This document shows, one piece after another, positions 34,199 to 43,615 of a stretch of DNA of 64,000 bases. Every line of letters begins with the position of its first letter. Positions within the stretch are counted from its first letter, which is position 1. A program made the position numbers and the translations under genes. A model generated the notes under the pieces. It saw only the letters and a list, made by a program, of their open reading frames with translations, had not been told where the DNA came from and did not search any database. This stretch comes from Fontivivens sp964399735 (GTDB taxonomy: Bacteria; Zhuqueibacterota; Zhuqueibacteria; Residuimicrobiales; Krinioviventaceae), in assembly GCA_964399735.1 (NCBI GenBank), contig CAYNSO010000007.1, positions 3,776 to 67,775 on the forward strand, given 5' to 3'.

Positions 34199-34328
34199 CT
34201 CGGAAAGCCTCCCACTCTGGAGCGGTAATTCCCGGCCTCCGGCTGGTATGTTTAAGTTAAGACATTCTTTCTGCTTTCCCGGCGGAGCCGATCAGTCAGG
34301 TTTCCGGGCCGGAGACTCGGAACCAGGT
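34199..34328. repeat. Structured interspersed repeat, copy D
   Basis: Begins with a degraded first hairpin (CTCGGAAAGCC ... GGAGCGG). Then CCCGGCCTCCGGCTGG, TTTCCCGGCGGAGCCGATCAG and the terminal TTCCGGG / CTCGGAA hairpin match copy C closely. It lies directly after the antitoxin gene. Confidence 0.75.
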
Positions 34329-34349
34329 ATACTCTACTCTTCCTCCCTC

Positions 34350-34559
34350 CCCCCAAAAATTTCTACTTGCATCTTTACCGGAATTTAAGTAAATAATGTA
34401 ATATNNNNNNNNNNNNNNNNNNNNNNNNNNNNNNNNNNNNNNNNNNNNNNNNNNNNNNNNNNNNNNNNNNNNNNNNNNNNNNNNNNNNNNNNNNNNNNNN
34501 NNNNCCCCCAAAAATTTCTACTTGCATCTTTACCGGAATTTAAGTAAATAATGTAATAT
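34350..34559. other. Scaffold gap flanked by an identical 55-bp duplication
   Basis: One hundred N bases occupy 34405-34504. The 55 bases immediately before the gap (34350-34404) are identical to the 55 immediately after it (34505-34559), beginning with five C residues and ending ATGTAATAT. This is what two contig ends overlapping by one assembly k-mer would look like, so the gap may contain no unseen sequence. Confidence 0.85.
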
Positions 34560-34646
34560 TGGCAATTTACCTTTTAACGGCCATCAGACAAAACGCAGGT
34601 AAACAATTATTATTATTTATGTTAAATCAATATGCCGCCGGCGCCA

Positions 34647-34672
34647 GTCAAGTTGCTGATTTCCGGCTTGAC
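34647..34672. promoter_or_regulatory. Inverted repeat upstream of the GH9 gene
   Basis: GTCAAG (34647-34652) and CTTGAC (34667-34672) are separated by 14 bases, about 100 bases before the GH9 start. Possible regulator-binding site; weak evidence. Confidence 0.2.
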
Positions 34673-34771
34673 GAATGAGAACAGACATTTTACAAAATTT
34701 TACAAAGGCAGGTAACGTTTATATTTCAAGTACGGGGGACAAACAATCAATTTATATTTTGGGAGTAAAAG

Positions 34772-37336
34772 ATGAAACAAATCGCATCAAGGTCAAAATT
34801 ATTCAAGTTAGTAATGTCATTTATCCTGCTTACAGTCATAGTGCTATTGTCCGGTAATGGCTTTAGTCAGGACAACACCCTGAAACTCAATGACAAGGAT
34901 TATTTCACTTCGCCGGCATTCGATGTGCTGGTGTTTGAAAACGAGTACAACGGTATGTTTTTTGACGAAAAGACCTCCGGCATCCTGCTCATCCACCACG
35001 GCGTGCGCACAGCCACCGGCGGCGCGCTGCGGATGAAACCCACCCCGGAACAGTGGGATCAGATTCCTACGGTAATCGAACGCAAAGTAAATAAAGAAAC
35101 CAACAGCATCGACGTACTGATGCGTTATAAGGATCTTGATTTCGATTCCCGCTTGCATGTCGAACCACAGGGCAGTAATATCCTCATCAGCATAATTCTG
35201 GATCAACCGCTGCCGCAGAATCTGGAAGGCCGCGCCGGGCTGAATATCGAGTTCCTGCCCACCGAATATTTTGAAAAAACCTATTTAATGGACGGCAAGA
35301 GCGGCGTTTTTCCGCTGTATCCCTCCGGGCCGATGGAAGTGAAACCCGCCGCCACCCAGATTCAACAGTTCGCCGGCCATTTCACGTATGACGACCGCGG
35401 CCGCGGCGTATATACCGAAGTAAAACCCTTTGCCACCGGCAAAACCCTCATCCTCGCGCCGGAAGCGCCGGAACGCCGTCTTCAGATCACCTCGCTCGAC
35501 GGCGAGTTGGGCTTGCACGATGGCCGCAACGTAGCACAAAACGGCTGGTATGTCGTCCGTCAATTGATCCCCGCCAACAAATCCGGCAAAGTCGCCGAAT
35601 GGCTGATTACTCCGAACCGGGTGCCGAACTGGGTGCGTACCCCCAATATCGGCTTTTCCCAACTGGGCTACCTGCCAAAACAGGAAAAAAGAGCGGTCAT
35701 TGAACTTGACCCGAACGATAAACCCCTGAAAGAAGCAACGCTATTGAAACTGAACGACAAGGGTCAATGGGTTGAAGCTTTACGCGGCGCGGTAAAAGAG
35801 TGGGGCAAGTATACGCGCTATCATTATGTTACTTTTGATTTCACTCCCGTACAGGAAACGGGTTTGTACACCATTCAATATGGGGCGCAGAAAACCGAGC
35901 CTTTCCAGATCGGCGCGCATATTTTCGATAACGCCTGGCAGCAGACGCTGGATGTGTGGTTCCCCGTACAAATGGATCACATGTTCGTCAATGAAGGCTA
36001 TCGCGTTTGGCACGGCGCGGCGCATCTCGACGACGCCCGCCAGGCGCCGCTCAACCACCAGCATTTTGACGGTTTTCAAATGGGCGAATCAACCGAGACC
36101 CAATACCAGCCCGGCGAACACGTCCCCGGCCTGAACATTGGCGGCTGGTTCGACGCCGGCGATTATGATATTCGCACCGGCTCGCATTGCCAGGCCATTA
36201 CCGCATTAGTCAATGCCTGGGAACAGTTTAAAATCGACCGCGACGAAACGCTGGTTGACCAGAAACAACGCTATGTAGATATTCACCATCCCGATGGCGC
36301 TCCGGATATTTTGCAGCAAATTGAGCATGGTATACTGGCCCAGGTCGCCCAGCATCGCGCCTTTGGCCGCGCCGCTACCACCATTGTCGAGGCGCACCTG
36401 CATCAATACCACCACCTGGGCGACGCCGTGAACATTACGGATAACCTGGTTTATAATCCGAAACTCAAAATGTACGAGTCCGACGGTTTCACCAGCGGCA
36501 CCCCGGATGATCGCTGGGTATTTACCAATAAAACCCCCTTTAATAATTACGCATCCATCGGCGCCCTGGCCGCTGCCAGTCGCGCCCTGCGCGGCTACAA
36601 TGACGCCCTGGCTGAAGAATGTCTGACCCTGGCAAAAAAAGCCTGGCAGGATGAGCAAGCGGCGCCGCCCCCGCCAACCCAGACCAGGTTCAGGTTTGGC
36701 GGCGCTATGGAACTGGAACCCGCCCTGCAGCTTTTTATTGCCACTAAAGACAAGCAGTACAGCGATATATTCCAGGAAAAGTTATGGCCGGCTATGGAAA
36801 GAGGCTCAAACTTTATGATCGAAACAGCGGTCAGCGCCGTGCCGTATATGGACAAAGCATACCGAGAAAAACTGGCGCCTTATGTAAAGAAATATAAAGA
36901 GGCAAACGATGAAATTTTCAAACAGAATCCGTATGGTGTAACCATTGGCACGGGCGGCTGGGCCGGTAACGGCGGCATTGTCGACTGGGCATGTACCAAT
37001 TACCAGTTACACAAAGCCTTTCCGGAAATCATTAGCGCTGAATATACGCTGCGCGGCATATCCTATATTTTAGGCTGCCATCCGTATTCCAACGTTTCGT
37101 TTGTCTCCGGCGTCGGCACGCGCTCCAAGAAATATGCTTACGGCAACAACCGGGCTGATTTCAGTTTTATTGCCGGTGGTGTGGTGCCCGGCGTGCTGGT
37201 GCTGAAACCGGATTTCCCCGAACACATGGAGGACTGGCCGTTCCTGTGGGGCGAAAATGAATATGTAATCGATATTTGTGCACAATATGTTTTCCTGGCC
37301 AATGCAGCGCTGGATTTGAGTAAAACTCTAAAATAA
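34772..37336 (+). CDS. GH9 glycoside hydrolase (endoglucanase/cellulase-like)
   Basis: An 854-residue exported enzyme with a signal peptide ending near residue 32 (FSQ). Residues about 35-285 form an N-terminal beta domain I do not recognise. An immunoglobulin-like cellulase N-domain follows (about 290-380, with IGFSQLGYLPKQEKRAVIEL). The (alpha/alpha)6 GH9 barrel has the catalytic base region GGWFDAGDYDIRTG (Asp461, Asp464) and the acid Glu830 in GENEYVID. GCHPYSNVSFVSGVG and NNRADFSFIAGG are further GH9 landmarks. GH9 enzymes are inverting and cut beta-1,4-glucan, xyloglucan or mixed-linkage glucan, and some are exo-glucosidases. No T9SS domain is present, so it is probably periplasmic. GGGAG precedes the ATG, and an intrinsic terminator follows. 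Confidence 0.85.
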   Translation: MKQIASRSKLFKLVMSFILLTVIVLLSGNGFSQDNTLKLNDKDYFTSPAFDVLVFENEYNGMFFDEKTSGILLIHHGVRTATGGALRMKPTPEQWDQIPTVIERKVNKETNSIDVLMRYKDLDFDSRLHVEPQGSNILISIILDQPLPQNLEGRAGLNIEFLPTEYFEKTYLMDGKSGVFPLYPSGPMEVKPAATQIQQFAGHFTYDDRGRGVYTEVKPFATGKTLILAPEAPERRLQITSLDGELGLHDGRNVAQNGWYVVRQLIPANKSGKVAEWLITPNRVPNWVRTPNIGFSQLGYLPKQEKRAVIELDPNDKPLKEATLLKLNDKGQWVEALRGAVKEWGKYTRYHYVTFDFTPVQETGLYTIQYGAQKTEPFQIGAHIFDNAWQQTLDVWFPVQMDHMFVNEGYRVWHGAAHLDDARQAPLNHQHFDGFQMGESTETQYQPGEHVPGLNIGGWFDAGDYDIRTGSHCQAITALVNAWEQFKIDRDETLVDQKQRYVDIHHPDGAPDILQQIEHGILAQVAQHRAFGRAATTIVEAHLHQYHHLGDAVNITDNLVYNPKLKMYESDGFTSGTPDDRWVFTNKTPFNNYASIGALAAASRALRGYNDALAEECLTLAKKAWQDEQAAPPPPTQTRFRFGGAMELEPALQLFIATKDKQYSDIFQEKLWPAMERGSNFMIETAVSAVPYMDKAYREKLAPYVKKYKEANDEIFKQNPYGVTIGTGGWAGNGGIVDWACTNYQLHKAFPEIISAEYTLRGISYILGCHPYSNVSFVSGVGTRSKKYAYGNNRADFSFIAGGVVPGVLVLKPDFPEHMEDWPFLWGENEYVIDICAQYVFLANAALDLSKTLK

Positions 37337-37362
37337 TTTGTTGATGGCAATTACTATTCAAT

Positions 37363-37402
37363 CGCTTCCCGATCTAAAAAGCGGGAAGCGGTTTGTTTTT
37401 TG
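37363..37402 (+). terminator. Intrinsic terminator after GH9
   Basis: CGCTTCCCG (37363-37371) pairs perfectly with CGGGAAGCG (37382-37390) and is followed by a T-rich run (GTTTGTTTTTT). It separates the GH9 unit from the GH97 gene. Confidence 0.85.
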
Positions 37403-37526
37403 GTTTCATTCTCCACGGTTTATACATTTACACGATGTACACGGTCAATTCACAAATACCGGATGAAAAAGCGCCAGCTTTTTTTGAGTAATCTGATAAT
37501 CAATACCAAATTAAAGGAGTGGCAAA

Positions 37527-39509
37527 ATGTTGAAAATAAAGAATTGTTTGCTTCTGGTGGTCATCCTGTGTTCAACGTTATTATACGCTCAAAAAAACAA
37601 AAGCTATGAAATCAAATCCCCGGATGGTAAAATTGTCGTGCAGATATCTGCCGGGGAAAAGCTGCAATGGTCAGCAAACCATGATGGTCAGCCAATCATC
37701 ATCCCCTCGGTAATTTCATTGCAATTGAAAGACAAAGTATTGGGCGATAACGTAAAAATCTCTTCCGCCAAAACAATCAATGTCGCTACTCAATTTAATA
37801 CTCTGTTTTACAACCAGGCTGTTGTTGATGACATATACAATCAGCTTACTTTGAACTGCAAAAAGGATTGGGGTGTAATATTCCGGGTGTATAATGACGC
37901 AGTGGCTTACCGGTTCTTTACCCATTGTAAAGGCGAGATCATTATCTTAAATGAACAAGCCAACTTTAATTTCAGCGACGATCACCTGGCCTTTATTCCA
38001 ATCCAGTGGGACTATCGTGACGGCCAGAAATTCAACTGTTCTTTTGAATCACTGTATCGAGAGATCCATCTGTCGCAATTTCCCAAAGACTCGCTGGCGT
38101 TCCTGCCGCTGCTGGTGGACGTTGGTCAGGGTAAAAAAGCGGAAATTATCGAAGCCGATCTGGAGGACTATCCCGGCCTCAACCTGGACCTGAATGATAC
38201 CGGAAAAGGGCTAAAAGGCGTCTTTGCACCCTATCCCCTGGAAATCAAACCGGTGAAGTGGAACTATATGAACTATATTCCAACCAAAAGAGCTGATTAC
38301 ATTGCCAAAACCACCGGAACGCGACATTTCCCCTGGCGTGCTGTGGTAATCAGCACACAGGATAAAGATTTGCTAAACAGCAATATTGTGCAAAAGCTGG
38401 CTTCCCCCTGCCGGTTGCAAGATGTTTCGTGGATCAAACCGGGACAAGTAGCGTGGGACTGGTGGAATGACTGGAATATTTCGCATGTCGATTTCAAAGC
38501 CGGCATTAACACCGAAACTTATAAATACTTTATTGATTTTGCCGCGGCGAACAACATCCCCTATATTCTGCTTGACGCCGGCTGGACGCAGGATGATGAT
38601 TTGACCAAAGTAATCCCGGCTCTTGATCTGCATGAACTGGTCGTTTATGGCAATGAAAAAAATGTGGATATTATTCTATGGGCTTTGTGGTATCACATTC
38701 TCACGCAAAAAGAAAAGGCCTTTCCCTGGTTTGAACAAATGGGCATCAAAGGACTTAAAATTGATTTCATTGACCGCGACGACCAGCTTGCCGTAGCTTC
38801 AACCTATGAAATTGCCAAACAGGCGGCGGAACACCATTTGTTTGTTGATTACCACGGCGTTTTTAAACCAGCCGGTTTACAACGTACCTATCCCAACGTA
38901 TTGGGCTTTGAAGGCGTCAAGGGGATGGAGAATGTGAAATGGGCCAATGAGGATGTGCCGCGTTATGATGTAACAATTCCCTTTATCCGCAACCAGGCCG
39001 GGCCAATGGATTACACCTCCGGCGCCATGCGCAATGCCAACCGCGCCAATTTCCGTGCAATTAACTCTATGCCTATGAGTCAGGGTACCCGCTGCCACCA
39101 ACTGGCGATGTATATAATCTTTGAAGTGCCGCTGCAAATGCTGTCCGATAACCCCACTGTATATATAAAAGAACAAGAGTGCACCAATTTCATCACTAAA
39201 ATACCTGTAACCTTTGATGAAACTGTACCTCTGGATGGTCAGGTGGCCGAGTATGTAGCTATTGCCCGCAAAAAAGGCGAAACCTGGTACGTTGGCGCCA
39301 TGAGCAACTGGACGCCGCGCGAACTGACGCTCGACTTTTCCTTCCTCAGCGCCGGTGAATATACCGCCACCATTTTCCAGGATGGCGTAAATGCCGACCG
39401 TGATGCAACAGATTATAAAAAAATTGAGAAAAAAGTCACAGCAGCGGACAAACTAACCATCAAGCTGGCCCCTGGCGGCGGCTGGACAGCGATTGTTGAA
39501 AAACGGTAA
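37527..39509 (+). CDS. GH97 family alpha-glycosidase
   Basis: A 660-residue exported protein with a signal peptide ending near residue 21 (YAQ). The N-terminal beta-sandwich (about 25-275) begins YEIKSPDGKIVVQIS, the family opening. The (beta/alpha)8 barrel contains PYILLDAGWTQDDDLTKV, GIKGLKIDFIDRDDQ, FVDYHGVFKPAGLQRTYPN and GFEGVKGMENVKW. GFEGVKG is the GH97 general-acid region. GH97 includes inverting alpha-glucosidases and retaining alpha-galactosidases; the nearby GH27 makes alpha-galactose a sensible target, but this copy's specificity is unresolved. It is clearly different from the second GH97 at 50746. AAGGAG precedes the start. Confidence 0.88.
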   Translation: MLKIKNCLLLVVILCSTLLYAQKNKSYEIKSPDGKIVVQISAGEKLQWSANHDGQPIIIPSVISLQLKDKVLGDNVKISSAKTINVATQFNTLFYNQAVVDDIYNQLTLNCKKDWGVIFRVYNDAVAYRFFTHCKGEIIILNEQANFNFSDDHLAFIPIQWDYRDGQKFNCSFESLYREIHLSQFPKDSLAFLPLLVDVGQGKKAEIIEADLEDYPGLNLDLNDTGKGLKGVFAPYPLEIKPVKWNYMNYIPTKRADYIAKTTGTRHFPWRAVVISTQDKDLLNSNIVQKLASPCRLQDVSWIKPGQVAWDWWNDWNISHVDFKAGINTETYKYFIDFAAANNIPYILLDAGWTQDDDLTKVIPALDLHELVVYGNEKNVDIILWALWYHILTQKEKAFPWFEQMGIKGLKIDFIDRDDQLAVASTYEIAKQAAEHHLFVDYHGVFKPAGLQRTYPNVLGFEGVKGMENVKWANEDVPRYDVTIPFIRNQAGPMDYTSGAMRNANRANFRAINSMPMSQGTRCHQLAMYIIFEVPLQMLSDNPTVYIKEQECTNFITKIPVTFDETVPLDGQVAEYVAIARKKGETWYVGAMSNWTPRELTLDFSFLSAGEYTATIFQDGVNADRDATDYKKIEKKVTAADKLTIKLAPGGGWTAIVEKR

Positions 39510-39544
39510 ACATAGAGCTTATTGATCAATAATCAGGCTTAATC

Positions 39545-39597
39545 CCGTGCCGGGCTTTTCGTCCGGCGCGCAACTAACCGGCCCCCCGCAGGGGGGC
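39545..39597. other. GC-rich double hairpin after GH97
   Basis: Two hairpins: GCCGG / CCGGC at about 39549-39567, and a perfect GCCCCCC-GCA-GGGGGGC at 39581-39597. No T-run follows, so it may be a repeat or mRNA-stabilising structure rather than an intrinsic terminator. The rest of the interval to 39774 is AT-rich and presumably holds the promoter of the regulator gene. Confidence 0.5.
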
Positions 39598-39774
39598 GTG
39601 CAATAAATACTAAATTTCTTTGAATAAAAAAATGTTAATACAAATGGAATAACTTGTTTAAAACCTTATAATAACAAGACAAAGATTGATTTGATCATTT
39701 AACTACACTACCTTTATACTTGATTCAAATAATTACGACCAGTTGCAGAAATTTAAAAAAATCTGATTCAACTC

Positions 39775-40944
39775 ATGCCCCGATTGAAAAAAAGTACTCA
39801 TCACATCAAAAGAATTATATTACTTGTCGAAACCTCGCGCGAGTTTGGGCGGCAATTAATAATCGGCATTGCCCGTTATTCAAAATTTCATGGACCCTGG
39901 TCATTTTATAAGGAACAGATGGGATTAAAGTCATCCATTCCTCACCTTACCAGTTGGAAACCTGACGGGATTATTATGCGGGATTCTCTGATCAGGCATG
40001 AATTGATTGATCTCCAAATTCCGACCATATTGGTTCAACATGATCTAACATGCCCGAAACATTTACCGGTAATTAAAACAGATTCCCAAGCGATTGCCAA
40101 AATGGCAAGCGAACATTTTATTGAAAAGGGCTTTAAAAATCTTGCCTTTTGCGGATTCGATCATTATGAATGGTCAAACCGGCGGAAAACCCATTTTTGC
40201 CGCTATAATACCAGGGCCGGATTTAAAACTTTTGCTTATCATTCACCCGCCGACACCCGAGTCTACGACTGGGCGGATGAGCAGCAGCACATCAGCGATT
40301 GGTTAAAATCAATTCCAAAACCGGTCGGAATTCTGGCCAGTAATGACGATCGTGGACAGCATATCCTTGAAGTCTGTAAACGGATTGGCTTTAAAGTGCC
40401 GGAAGAAGTGGCCGTGCTCGGCGTGGATAATGATCCGATGATCTGTGAAACTGGCGATCCTCCCCTGTCCAGTATTGCCTTGAACGTCGAGTACGCCGGT
40501 TATGAGGCAGCTAAAATGCTGGATCAAATGATTAATAAAAAAAGAATTCACGGGCACCCTATCCTTGTCTCCCCCACCCATGTGGTGCAACGACAATCAA
40601 CCGATATTCTTGCGGTAAACGATATTGATATCGCTGCGGCGCTCCGCTTCATCAGGGAAAACGCCAGGGACAAAATACTGGTCAGCGATGTGGTAAAAGC
40701 AACCCGCGTCAGCAAAAGAACCCTGGAACTGCGCTTTAAAAAAACCATTCATCGCTCTATTACCGATGAAATTCGCCGGGTAAGGGTAGAATGGATTTCC
40801 AAACTACTGATTGAAACGGATCTGCCGGTTTCCCAGATAACTGCATTTTTTGACTTTACCGATGTTGAACATATCTCGCGCTATTTTAAAAAAGAAAAGG
40901 GAATTGGTCTGCGCGAATTTCGCAAGCTGCATCAACCGCGCTGA
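39775..40944 (+). CDS. xylR: XylR-type transcriptional regulator (sugar-sensing domain plus AraC helix-turn-helix)
   Basis: A 389-residue regulator. The N-terminal two-thirds is a periplasmic-binding-protein-like sensor of the LacI/GalR type (RIILLVETSREFGRQLIIGI, then DSQAIAKMASEHFIEKGFKN, GILASNDDRGQHILEVC and VAVLGVDNDPMICE). The C-terminal 100 residues are an AraC-family double helix-turn-helix (VSDVVKATRVSKRTLELRF, then FFDFTDVEHISRYFKKEKG). This architecture matches XylR, which activates xylose/xylan genes on binding D-xylose. Located in the middle of hemicellulase genes, it is the best candidate for local control. The true ligand (xylose, arabinose or an oligosaccharide) is inference. 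Confidence 0.88.
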   Translation: MPRLKKSTHHIKRIILLVETSREFGRQLIIGIARYSKFHGPWSFYKEQMGLKSSIPHLTSWKPDGIIMRDSLIRHELIDLQIPTILVQHDLTCPKHLPVIKTDSQAIAKMASEHFIEKGFKNLAFCGFDHYEWSNRRKTHFCRYNTRAGFKTFAYHSPADTRVYDWADEQQHISDWLKSIPKPVGILASNDDRGQHILEVCKRIGFKVPEEVAVLGVDNDPMICETGDPPLSSIALNVEYAGYEAAKMLDQMINKKRIHGHPILVSPTHVVQRQSTDILAVNDIDIAAALRFIRENARDKILVSDVVKATRVSKRTLELRFKKTIHRSITDEIRRVRVEWISKLLIETDLPVSQITAFFDFTDVEHISRYFKKEKGIGLREFRKLHQPR

Positions 40945-41065
40945 TCTTTTCATTGCGCAATCTGGTTAGAAAAAAGTATAAAATGGCTTTTATTCTTTTA
41001 AAAATATTGTTACTATACCAAGCTAGTTATTTTTTTACTACTCTTCATGAACAACGGGAGCTATC

Positions 41066-41215
41066 TTGAATGTATGGGCTCATAAGCTGTCATTGAGTTT
41101 ATTGTACATATCAAGCCTGGCATGTCAGGACGAGGCTCCCGCTGCCCAAAATACAGTACTTGACTTTACGAGGGGTCAGCCAATTATTATTCAGACGGCG
41201 CCAATGTTATGGTAA
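41066..41215 (+). pseudogene. Possible decayed lipoprotein/exported-enzyme start in the 40945-41546 interval
   Basis: A TTG-initiated frame of 49 codons after GGGAG reads as a short hydrophobic signal-like stretch ending SLAC (a lipobox-like motif), then QDEAPAAQ and DFTRGQPIIIQTAPMLW before a stop. In other frames, VTDDAAIMDGLFF (about 41212-41253) and NDYNQNAWLGQYDPDRCWLPA (about 41366-41430) also look protein-like. Together they suggest a frameshifted, degraded gene. I cannot name the family, and it could be chance. Nothing else is seen in this 600-base interval. Confidence 0.25.
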
Positions 41216-41546
41216 CTGATGACGCTGCGATTATGGATGGTTTGTTCTTTTAGAAAGGAAAATAATAAACAACAGCAAATGCGGCTGCGCTAACAAGGTG
41301 GCCTTTTTCATAAAGCCGACAGACCAATTCCGGGACGCAATCGGAAGGCTCTTGTCGGCAATGCAATGATTACAACCAAAATGCCTGGTTGGGTCAATAC
41401 GATCCTGACCGCTGTTGGCTACCAGCATAAAGAGTATATCAATTTTCTCTATTCTAACCCGGAAAGTACTATTCATGTTATACAAACAACCGACTGTTTA
41501 AAACCCAAAGCCCGGTATCACAATAATAAATTCTTAGGTAAATTCT

Positions 41547-43493
41547 GTGAATACTAACACAAAACTGAAAAGTCTGGCTTTATTGTTTTTATTCATCACA
41601 GGGGTTTGTTATGGTCAGGTAAAATTACCGAAACTTGTCAGTGACGGAATGGTTTTGCAGCGTAACACCCCGGTAAAAATTTGGGGATGGGCAACTGCCG
41701 GAGAAAAGATTACCGTTCATTTTATTGATTCGACATACCATATCACTGCAGACCGGGACGGTGAATGGCAAGTTCAGCTTTCCGTAATGTCTGCCGGCGG
41801 GCCGTATGCCATGCAAATTGACGCTAGTAATTCCATAACTATTAATGATATTTTAATTGGCGATGTATGGGTCTGTTCCGGGCAGTCCAATATGGGTGTG
41901 GCTATGGGCTGGCTGACTAATGTTTACCCGGAAGAGATTGCAAATTCGGAAAATCAATTTATAAGGCAATTTAATGCCCCGGTTACAATGAATTTCCAAA
42001 CCAGGGAAAAAGATTTTAAATACGGACAATGGCAATCCGCCAATCCCAAAAATCTGCGCAGCTTTACGGCCATCGGTTACTTTTTTGCCAAAAAGTTATA
42101 TGAAACATATAAAATCCCCATCGGCATTATTCACGCCTCACTGGGCGGGTCTTCGGCGGAAGCATGGATCAGCGAAGAGTCGATCAAAGCGTTCCCTAAA
42201 TATTACGAGGATGCGCAGCGGTTCAAAACCCCCGCTTATATTGAAAAAATCAATAAACAGGACGACGCCAGGGTGAAAAGCTGGAATCAATTATTACGAC
42301 AAAATGACGCCGGCTATCAAGATCTGCAAACTACCTGGTTTGATCCGAAACTTGACGCCTCGGACTGGGAAAGCATGACACTTCCCGGTTACTGGGATGA
42401 CTCCAAACCGGCTCCGGTCAACGGCGTGTATTGGTTCAGAAAGCAAGTCTCTATTCCCGCCGCTATGGTTGGCAAACCGGCGCTGCTTAAATTAGGCAGA
42501 ATTGTCGATTGCGATTCGGTGTTTATAAACGGCCAGTTTGTCGGCGCGACGGGGTCGCAATATGCGCAACGAGCTTATAAAATACCCGATAATTTATTAA
42601 AAGAAGGCGATAATTCCATTGTTATTCGCGTCATCAATTATATTCGTCATGGCGGCTTTGTGCCCGGCAAGCAATATGAACTAACCGCCGGCGAAACAAC
42701 TATTAACCTGGCAGGAGCATGGCAGTATCGGGTCGGGACGATTATGGAACCTTTGCAAGACCGCCTGTTTACCGGCAAAATTCCCACCGGCCTGTTCAAC
42801 GGCATGGTGGCGCCGCTGCTCAATTACGCTATTAAAGGCGCCGTGTGGTACCAGGGTGAATCGAATACCAGCCGGGCATTCGAGCATTACGAGCTCTTTA
42901 AACTGCTCATTCAGGACTGGCGAATGAACTGGCAGCAAGGCGATTTCCCGTTTCTGTACGTGCAGCTGCCGAACTTTGTCGAAGTGAATACCGAACTCAC
43001 CCGATACGACTGGGCGTATTTTCGGGAGAGCCAGCTAAAAGCATTGGCAATACCCAATACCGGCATGGCGGTTACGATTGATATTGGCGAATATAATGAT
43101 ATTCACCCGGCAAATAAAAAAGACGCGGGGTACCGTTTGGCGCTGGCCGCGCAAAAAGTTGCTTATGGCGAAAAACAGCTTGTCTATTCGGGACCGATTT
43201 ATAAATCACACAAAATCAAAAACAAGCATATAATCTTGTCTTTTATTAATACAGGCAGCGGACTAGTCGCAAAAGATGGTAACGGGTTAAAGTATTTTGA
43301 AATATGCGGTAGCGATAGCAAGTATTATCCCGCCCAGGCAAAAATCAGAAAAGACAAAGTGATTGTCTGGAGTGATAAAGTAGATCGACCAGTGGCGGTA
43401 AGGTATGCCTGGGCCAATAATCCCGAAGGAGCCAATCTCTATAACAAAGAAGGTTTGCCGGCTTCACCCTTCCGCACCTGCGAGCTTTACTGA
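41547..43493 (+). CDS. Sialate O-acetylesterase-like / acetyl xylan esterase (SASA family)
   Basis: A 648-residue exported SGNH-fold esterase with a signal peptide ending near residue 23 (YGQ). It opens KLPKLVSDGMVLQRNTPVKIWGWA. The nucleophile block is DVWVCSGQSNMGVAMGW (Ser in GQSNM), followed by GVIHASLGGSSAEAWIS. A jelly-roll domain is inserted at about 265-400 (YWFRKQVSIPAAMVGKPALL). The C-terminal block VTIDIGEYNDIHPANKKDAG carries the catalytic Asp-x-x-His. Such proteins next to xylanases often remove acetyl groups from xylan rather than from sialic acid. The start is GTG with an AGG upstream. No sialic-acid genes are nearby. Confidence 0.85.
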   Translation: MNTNTKLKSLALLFLFITGVCYGQVKLPKLVSDGMVLQRNTPVKIWGWATAGEKITVHFIDSTYHITADRDGEWQVQLSVMSAGGPYAMQIDASNSITINDILIGDVWVCSGQSNMGVAMGWLTNVYPEEIANSENQFIRQFNAPVTMNFQTREKDFKYGQWQSANPKNLRSFTAIGYFFAKKLYETYKIPIGIIHASLGGSSAEAWISEESIKAFPKYYEDAQRFKTPAYIEKINKQDDARVKSWNQLLRQNDAGYQDLQTTWFDPKLDASDWESMTLPGYWDDSKPAPVNGVYWFRKQVSIPAAMVGKPALLKLGRIVDCDSVFINGQFVGATGSQYAQRAYKIPDNLLKEGDNSIVIRVINYIRHGGFVPGKQYELTAGETTINLAGAWQYRVGTIMEPLQDRLFTGKIPTGLFNGMVAPLLNYAIKGAVWYQGESNTSRAFEHYELFKLLIQDWRMNWQQGDFPFLYVQLPNFVEVNTELTRYDWAYFRESQLKALAIPNTGMAVTIDIGEYNDIHPANKKDAGYRLALAAQKVAYGEKQLVYSGPIYKSHKIKNKHIILSFINTGSGLVAKDGNGLKYFEICGSDSKYYPAQAKIRKDKVIVWSDKVDRPVAVRYAWANNPEGANLYNKEGLPASPFRTCELY

Positions 43494-43615
43494 GCAGGTA
43501 TATAATAAACTGTCTATAAAACAGAAAAATAATAAAACCAGGTAAAACTGATTTATATATACCAACTAGTTGAAAAAGAACTCGAAAATTTAATTTCAAT
43601 TCATCGGGAGTCGTT

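Noticed and set aside
33203..34328. Insertion sequence with transposase
   Set aside because: The repeats contain no open frame long enough for a transposase and no transposase gene is nearby; they are non-autonomous.
34296..34511. Minus-strand reading frame running through the first N gap
   Set aside because: Most of it is N and repeat sequence; no protein-like content.
41547..43493. Role in sialic acid metabolism for the sialate-O-acetylesterase-like gene
   Set aside because: No sialidase, lyase or epimerase genes are present; the surroundings are xylan and arabinan enzymes, so deacetylation of plant glycan is more likely.
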